Below, piece after piece: positions 56,791-64,000 of a DNA stretch of 64,000 bases (its first letter is position 1; each line of letters begins with the position of its first letter). This DNA comes from Circinella umbellata. Lineage: Eukaryota > Mucoromycota > Mucoromycetes > Mucorales > Lichtheimiaceae. A program made the position numbers and the translations under genes. Below the pieces are notes generated by a model, which ran no database searches, was not told where the DNA came from, and saw only the letters and a list, made by a program, of their open reading frames with translations. The stretch lies in the NCBI GenBank assembly GCA_025093555.1, contig JAIWNF010000038.1, forward strand, positions 124,001-188,000. Reading direction: 5' to 3'.

Positions 56791-59700
56791 TTAGTGTGTT
56801 ACTGCCAATGATTGTTGATGTACAAGTTCACGATATGTTCCATTCAACTTTAGGAGTTCCCAATGGGTGCCTTGTTCAATCACTCGACCATCCTTGACAA
56901 CGCAAATCAAGTCAGAATTCTGTATAGTAGAAAGTCTATGGGCAATTGTAATTGTTGTGCGACCACCTTCACTTAATACCTTATCAAGTGAAGCTTGGAC
57001 CAATTTTTCTGATTCGGAGTCTAATGCTGATGTAGCTTCGTCAAGTAAGAGTATTTTAGGTTTACGAATCCATGCACGAGCAATAGCAATACGCTGTTTT
57101 TGACCACCAGAGAGCTGAGAACCTTTGTCACCAACACGTGTATCATAACCATCTGGTAAAGATGAAACAAATTGATGAATATTGGCTGCACGACATGCTT
57201 CTTCAACTTGTTCTTGAGTTACTTCAACATTTTCGACACCGAAACGAACATTATCACCAATGGATAAATCAAAAAGTATAGGTTCTTGTCCTACTAAAGC
57301 CATATGACTACGTAAATTACCCAACGTGTGTGTATTGACAGATTGTTCATCGAGGCGTACGGCACCACCTTGAGGGTCATACCATCGCAAAAGCATACCA
57401 ATAGTCGTTGATTTACCTATTATGATTTTTATATAAATAAAAGTGTTTATGAATAAAAAAGTTGAAAAGTGTGATTATAATTATTTCCTGCTCCACAAAA
57501 ACAAAAACTAGATATTTTACCACAACCACTTGGTCCAACAAGTGCAATTGTTTGATTTGGTTTGCCATGGAAACCAAATTTGCCTTCAAATACAGGATTA
57601 TCAGGTCGTGCAGGATATGCAAATGTGATGTCTTCAAATTTAACATCACCATTAACTGAATTTGGCTCGATACCTTCAAGGTCGGGATCAATTTTTGGCT
57701 CACGTTCCAAAACCTCAAATGCAGAGATAGCAGAATATTTAGCCTTGGCAAAAGTAGCTGTAAAAACACTACCGCGTCCAACATTGGTTGCTGTAATCAT
57801 AATGGCCATCATTGCTGTGAACATATTTTGAAAATCAATCCTCTCATCCATAATTAGTCGTACACCAGCATAAAATGCAATAGCATTTGTATAGAGATTA
57901 AAACCTCGGAAGAGAGCATGACCAATGGAAGCAAGAAGTGCCTTGCGAGTAGCCAATTTGTGTGGATGTTCAGTTGCTTTGAAGTATTTAGCTTCAAAAT
58001 GAGATTGTTTGTTAAGTGCAGCAATGGTTCTAATCTCCTTGATGGCTTCTCCTGCTACTTCCCCACTTTGTGCATTTGCTTTTTTGGTATTGTCTTCAAA
58101 TCCACGTTGAACTCTAGATTCAGAACCGCTGGCAACAATAATAAATGGTGTAACGCATAAGATAATTAAAGTCAATAACCAACTGTATGCGAATGCAATA
58201 CCGAGACCTTGGAATATAAAAATATTCATAATATGTCAGCTTCTTTTTGTTAATCATTATCCATGACATGCAAAATATTGAACTCTCTTGTCGCCCCCCT
58301 TGGAATTTTTCCTCTTGATATCTATTTATCTTATAAATTACCTGCACAAGCTGTGAAGAAAACTTGTAAGAAATCACCCCATACTTTGGTTACCAATTCG
58401 TTGACATTCTTTGCATCCACAGCAAGTTTTGTAGTTAATGCACCCATACTATTTTCATCTTCATCAAAATAACCCACTTCTTGACGCATGTAGGCACGGA
58501 AAATAAGGCCACGAAGACGTTCAGTAAATCGTTCGCCCGCCACTTCAAAGGAAATTGTTTGAACCGAGAAACCAATAAAAGCAGCAATAGCAATCATAAC
58601 AAACAAAAATGCATACAAATTTGTGCCTTGCACAGGTGCTACATCAATTTGATCACGCTTGGTAGGATCGGTAAGATAAACAATAACTTGTGAGAACGCA
58701 AATGCAAAACATGGGAATACAGCACCAGATAATGCTGCACCACAACAGCCAATTGCCATCAAATGCCATTCTGGACGCATCATCTTGAGAACCTTGAATA
58801 CAGGCGCTTTTTGTTGCTTCACATCTTTTTTATTTTGTTTTTCTCGCTTGAGTTTTAATTCATAGGCATCTACTGATGAAGTGATACTAATACGTCGATG
58901 ATCTTTGACATCCTTTTCATCATAATCTTTTTTTTCTTCTTTTTCGTCTGCATATAATCCATCCTTTCGATGTTGCTGAAATTGCTGAAGTTCCTCTTTC
59001 TCTTGTTGTAGTAACATTTCAGTTTTTTTTTCTGTCGAGCCATCTTTAGTATCGTCAACAGAATCATCTTTTGTGAGAGCAATCTGTTGTTTCTTCACTA
59101 ATTCAGAATAGACACCTCCTTTTTCAATGAGTTGTTCATGACTGCCTTGTTCAATTAATTCACCTTGTTGCATAACGACGATAAGATCGGCATTACGAAT
59201 AGTCGATAAACGATGGGCAATAACAATTGTTGTACGATCAGCAGCAGCAGCATCCAAGGCATGTTGAACAAGTCTTTCAGATTGAGTGTCAAGAGCTGAA
59301 GTCGCCTATAAGGTAATCAAAGAGTATAAAGTTTTAAATATTCAATTATCCTTGGCTATTTTTACGTCAACCTCATCAATTATTCAAATTCCCCCCTCAC
59401 ACACGCCTTCTCGCAACAATCCCGCTTTTATTAATTGTATTATTAATTACCTCATCTAGCAACAAAATGGTTGGGTTCTTAAGAATAGCTCGAGCAATTG
59501 CAACACGTTGCTTTTGACCACCTGATAACATACCACCGTGTTCACCAACAAGTGTATTATAACCATCAGGAAGCTGACTGATAAATGTATGACAATTGGC
59601 TTTTTTACATGCCTCAATGATATCATCTTGAGTAATCATTTCTGGATCAGTGACACCCATTAATAAATTTTGTTTGATTGACATGTTAAATAAAACAGGT

Positions 59701-61199
59701 TCTTGACCAACAACACCAATATGTTGACGCAACCAACGTACATTGTACGATGTGAGGTTTTTACCATCCAGCATGACTTCACCTTCGATAGGATCATAGA
59801 AACGTTGTAAGAGTTGAATCGCTGTTGATTTACCGGAACCTGAGGCACCCACAAAAGCGACTGTCTTGCCGGGACGAATTTTAAGTGATAAATCTTTAAG
59901 AATCATTAAATCAGGACGAGTGGGATACTTGAATTTGACGTTTTTGAATTCAATTTCACCATGAAGTTTTTCTGGGATAGAACCGTTTTCAGAATCTGGA
60001 TCAATCTCTGGAACACGATCAATGGTCATATAGATTTTATGAGCAGCACCACAAGCACTGGACACAGCGGATAAATTTGGAGGAACTTGAAGTAAAGCCA
60101 TAGAACCCATCATCATACCCATAAATACAACAAGGACATTGGAACCATCAAATTCACCGGATTTAACCAATTGCGAACCATACCAAAAAGCAAGAGCGTA
60201 TGTTAAGAACAAAATAGCCATGAATGAAGCAAAGCCAAAACCAAGTACAGCGCCTCGTTTAATACCCATCTTTCGAGCCTTGACGAGTTCTTTTTCAAAA
60301 CGTTGAGCAAATCGTTCTTGTAATGAAAAACTGTAAACGGTACGTAACCCCGCAAATACTTGTTCAGCAACAGATCCAGCATCGGCATATGAATTTTGGA
60401 CCTTGAGTGTGTATCGCGTAATCAAAATTCCCATGCTTGCGCCTGTGCCAAGCATTAAGGGCATTGTAGCTAATATGACTAAGGCCATTTTCCAACCTTT
60501 AACAAATGCTACAATATAACCACTCAAGAATTGAGCAGCACAAAGTACCATCATACCAAACTTTTCAGATATACCATCTTGAATCATTTGAGTATCTGCT
60601 GCTAAACGTGTTGTCAAAGAACCTTCTTCTGCTTTGTCAAACCAACTCATGTCTTGGCGGAGTACAGCATGGAGATAAAGCATTCGAATACGTCTAGTTT
60701 GATTTTCACCCGTCATAATCCAAAAACTATTGGCAAAATAAGACGCGACAAGTACAGCCGTACCAAGATAGACGAGAGTTAAAATTAAAGGTCGTGTTTC
60801 ATCAAGAAGTATAGCTGGGTTTGTGAGAGCAGATGTCAAATTACGCAAAAAGTCACCGAAAATAATGATAGATACTGGTAAAATGGCACCTGAAAATGCG
60901 GATCCGATCAATGCAAAACACATCATCAATCGATCGCGGGGTGTACTGAATCGAAAGAGGGTGAGAATGGATACTGATGGTTTCTTTTCTTTCTTTTTTT
61001 TCTTTTTTCCATTCTTCTTTATCGATTTATTGTTTTGTTCTTCTTGTGTTGCTATGGTTGCTGATTTGCTGATTTGTCGTTTTAATTTTTCAATTTCAAG
61101 TTGTTGTAATTCCTTTTCTGTTATTGTTGTTATATCGACTTTTCTATCAGTCAAGCTGCTCAAAGAAGCAGTCTCAGATTTAGATTCGTCAGTGTTCAT
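56791..61199 (-). CDS. Full-length ABCB/MDR-type ABC transporter
   Basis: ATP-driven exporter with the TMD-NBD-TMD-NBD layout of P-glycoprotein and Ste6. Four exons (61199-59451, 59305-58342, 58207-57521, 57416-56791) total 4,026 nt, 1,341 residues. The N-terminus is polar with a poly-Lys stretch. NBD1 has Walker [24 protein letters not shown] and [12 protein letters not shown], split by an intron after the Glu; NBD2 has GPSGCG|KST, split by an intron inside the P-loop, plus [14 protein letters not shown] and [15 protein letters not shown]. Both H-loops are present (IAHRLSTI). The linker (about residues 660-740) is rich in Glu/Lys/Gln. All catalytic residues are intact. Substrate could be lipophilic drugs or a peptide pheromone; sequence alone does not decide. 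Confidence 0.96.
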
Positions 61200-62639
61200 C
61201 AACGAAATAAATTAAAAAGAAAGTATAGAGAGCAAAAAAAAAAAAGAAATAAAGAAATCAAAATACGTATCCACTTTTATATAAAAAAATGGTTCACAAC
61301 GTTTTCTGATCCTCTGATCTTTAAATGGACATCTTGGGAATTCGGCGCTCATACCGCCTTTTTCTTTTTTTTATAAAATATCCCACATTGCTTCTAGATT
61401 TTTTTCGTATTGTTTTACCGTTGCAATAAAATGTAATTGCTAACTGTTTACCATATTGCCATTTTAATACTTCATAGTAGGTTTCATTTACAACTATATA
61501 GTCATATTTCTATAACTCTTCTGCCCCGGATCCACCAGAACGATGATCTTTAAGAACTATTTCGATTTGATATCGTGTACTACCATAAAAAAAGTTTTCT
61601 GAAAACATACTACTGCGGTTGGTCAGGCAAAATGCTGGGTTTATAAGTTTTTCAAATCTCGGATAAATAGACGGCAAAAGTACATCAAATAAATGATACC
61701 AAAAACAGACAAAATATCTTTTTTAAGTATAGTTTATGGCCTTTTACGTAGAACAAATACAAATGTAAAAAGAAGATTTCACTATAGATCAGATCAACTA
61801 ACTTTTTTTTTTCAATTATTTATTCATAAAGAATGTACTGCTTATTAGTATTATAATGCAAAGAAATTCAATGAATAAGTAAGTGTCGGAATTGGTATAA
61901 AATCAAGTTAAGTTATGTTATGTTTTTTTTTTTTTCTATGATAACCCAAGTTTCCTTTTTTTGACGTTACACAACAATTGTTTACTAAAAATGATTTTGG
62001 GTGCTCATCAACAAAAATGATGGATTTACTGAAAATGCACCGAGATTGGCGCGCTGGGAAATAAGATAGGATCCCGAATATAAAATTAGATTAGACCATG
62101 ATTATTGATATATTCAAGGCAATTTTGTTTTTAGGTCTATTTTTATTTTTCATTTTTAAGCGTTCAGCGACACGTCCATCCTTCCGGAATAAACACTTAC
62201 TGGGCATTCTGTTAGACCGGTTGTTCAATAAGAAATTACAAATGGTTCTGGATGTCAAAACCCGTTAATTCGATAACTCTTGTACGACAATAAAATTCAT
62301 ATTAGGAAAGTACACGTTATTATGCGATTTTGTTAATATTGCGTAATGCAGTTTTATTTACTAATGTACGCGTCAAAGCTTTTTTTGTATTTCTTTGGTA
62401 AAAAAAAATCTTTGATGTATCTGAGTGTATATATGATTTCTGTGTACATTGAATAGTACAGCCAAGTCTATGGAAATTGACGTTTTATAAAAATGATTGA
62501 TCCAAAAACAAAAATAATTGTCAGCAATTGAAGAGTATTTGTCCGTGCCAGCTAATTACATTTGGCTCTTAAGTTGATCATAGATATTTGTCGTTTTAAA
62601 ATAAATCATTTGTTCAAGATATGTATTGATATGCTTTTT
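61200..62639. other. Intergenic, about 1.4 kb
   Basis: ABC transporter promoter on the left. AT-rich with no ORF of note and no RNA gene seen. Confidence 0.45.
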
Positions 62640-62960
62640 TGTGACATTTAATAATCTGGCGCTTTGAGTGGTTACAGAAACCATGGAGGTCGCTGATGAG
62701 CATATCATTGAAGGTATCAGCAATCCTACTACATAAATTCTTCAGCCGAATAATTGATCGTGCTTTATTTTGCCTTTGACTACTCCCCAAAACTACTCGA
62801 TTCGATTTAACTCTCGTTAATATGGAGGCAGATACATCACCTTATACTTTACTGGTGGCCAATTTATGGGGAGCTCTCATATGCAGATTCATTCAGATAG
62901 ACATGACATCGAAAAATAAAGCATTAGTATGTTGTTATTTATTATGTATTTTTACCGACT
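62640..62960 (-). pseudogene. Tc1/mariner-like transposase relic (C-terminal DDE region)
   Basis: On the minus strand near 62835 a decayed frame reads YLPPY-stop-RELNRIE-stop-FWGVVKGKIK. It corresponds to the YLPPYSPELNPIEQFW...K motif around the third acidic residue of Tc1/mariner-type transposases. Upstream traces (LHMRAPHK) and downstream traces (RIADTFNDM, DLHGFCNHSK) fall in other frames. Multiple stops and shifts make it inactive. No inverted terminal repeats were found by eye. Confidence 0.7.
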
Positions 62961-63475
62961 TTTTTCATCCATTCAAACCCCCAGATAAACGGTAAGCGCA
63001 TAGAAAGTGTTCAAGTTAACTATTGTATTCACATAAGATTAGCAACTTGAAAAGCGTCCAAGCATCAGTCAGGGTTTCGGGACATTATACAAAGATCACT
63101 TGACAACGAAATACATCGGTCTGCCTAAACCGTAACGTGATTTCTCGTCAGAATGAGGAGGGAAGCACGCTTAGATGTAAGATCTGCCCTCAAGTTTAAG
63201 ATAATGGAACAATTTGATTATTACGCCTGATGCTCTTAGAAAGAGAAAAGGCTCAGCCATTGTACCACACCTATCACCAAGATGTCTTATTATTTTGCTT
63301 TATATAAGAACCTCTTATAACTTGGCATTATATAATAATAATGGGTTTTTATTGGTTGGATACTACAAAATTCCATGGAGTATCGTATGCTTCTCATGAT
63401 TTTCCATTTTTTTAATCAAGCTACCTGTTTTCTGTTAAGACTACGGCGGTATCTAATCATCTTCGATCCCTAACC
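62961..63475. other. Flank of the transposase relic
   Basis: May contain the decayed N-terminal half of the transposase, but no convincing motif remains. No gene is seen. Confidence 0.35.
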
Positions 63476-63732
63476 TTAACCTACAGACTTGGGAATGGAG
63501 ATGCGGCGAGGAGGTGGTGGGGGACGATTGACGCGTACGCGAATGCGTGATTTGTTGCAATTATAAGAAGCAGCAGAATCTGAGAGTGATAGAGCGAGTC
63601 ATACTTTGAAAAAAAAAATAAGGGGGTAAAGAAAGAAAAAAACGCGCCGCCATGGAAATGAATAGTTGCATTACAGTTACCCGTTCCTTTGGATCCCGCA
63701 CACAGTCTAGAACCAGCTATCTTTATTACCAT
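63476..63732 (-). CDS. Candidate small basic Pro-rich protein, two exons
   Basis: Not recognised. A Met at 63732 opens an exon to 63681 (MVIKIAGSRLCAGSKGT) ending in G|GTAACT. The acceptor CTCTCAG| at 63579 leads to an exon ending at 63476 (NKSRIRVRVNRPPPPPRRIS). The join is in frame and predicts 51 residues, basic with a Pro run. It may be the 3' end of something larger or chance. Codon use in the second exon is more GC-rich than the surroundings. Confidence 0.3.
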
Positions 63733-64000
63733 CTCTACAAACGCACACTAGAGCCATATTTTTATTATTGCTTTTTATACAATAATGACAACTATTTATT
63801 ATTATTAAGAAATCTTTTTAAAATCTCATTATTCTTCATTTCAGAGAAAGAATATCACTTATTAACTAATCTAAAACCAATAGAGTTATAAAAAATGCAC
63901 GGACCACTATGACTTTACCAGAGCCCCTCAACTTTTTTTTTTTTTTTTTTTTTTTTTTTGAAGAGTCATTCTAATTCAGTTAAATGATCTCAGGTTCAAT
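63733..64000. other. Window edge, AT-rich
   Basis: Contains a poly-T tract of about 28 bases near 63932-63959. No gene is supported. Confidence 0.4.

Overview
The window is eukaryotic and fungal, most likely from Mucoromycota (Mucorales-like). The DNA is AT-rich. The genes are split by many 50-150 nt GT-AG introns and include very small exons. Several families point the same way: a GH46 chitosanase, a WD40-like/TRP-like channel fusion, a Fanzor-type relic and an expanded 'EVSG' family. No prokaryotic operon structure, rRNA or convincing tRNA is seen. Exon coordinates below come from splice motifs and reading-frame closure done by eye; each complete conserved gene listed sums to a multiple of three.

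Layout. 1-8.3 kb, all minus strand: a 3'-truncated aldo-keto reductase, a secreted GH46 chitosanase, methionine sulfoxide reductase A, and a small unknown gene with an in-frame stop. 8.5-13.4 kb, plus strand: a long, multiply disabled Fanzor (eukaryotic TnpB-like nuclease) gene. 13.7-15.0 kb: a 5'-truncated LINE with a 16-bp target-site duplication.

15.6-31.7 kb is a repeat-dominated accessory block. Two direct copies of a Mucoromycota-type 'EVSG' gene (15.6-18.6 and 28.2-30.5 kb) flank about 10 kb. That interval holds a nine-unit 273/266-bp satellite, a 2-kb element with 144-bp terminal inverted repeats, a pogo-like MITE nested inside it, GC-rich direct repeats, two opposed CACTA-like ends and a retroelement zinc-knuckle relic. 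A small C2H2 gene closes the block.

32-61 kb is mostly conserved housekeeping sequence: a predicted 1,179-residue WD40-like/TRP-like channel, a FUN14-domain protein, an I78 peptidase inhibitor, a CUE-domain protein with a PPxY motif, ILV3, the proteasome subunit RPN2, an MCT-like MFS transporter, and a full-length ABCB/MDR transporter. A decayed MFS copy lies beside the MFS gene and is followed by a MULE-like MITE with a 9-bp duplication. 61-64 kb: a dead Tc1/mariner transposase fragment and a tiny candidate gene.

The conserved genes are not an obvious pathway. They cover redox repair, chitosan degradation, mitochondrial branched-chain amino-acid synthesis, proteolysis and membrane transport. 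The most unusual observations are a predicted 2-nt microexon needed to keep the MFS gene in frame, the Fanzor relic, the nested transposons and satellite between two duplicated genes, a His in place of the catalytic Tyr in the aldo-keto reductase, and a conserved-looking reading frame continuing past a stop codon at 8.1 kb.
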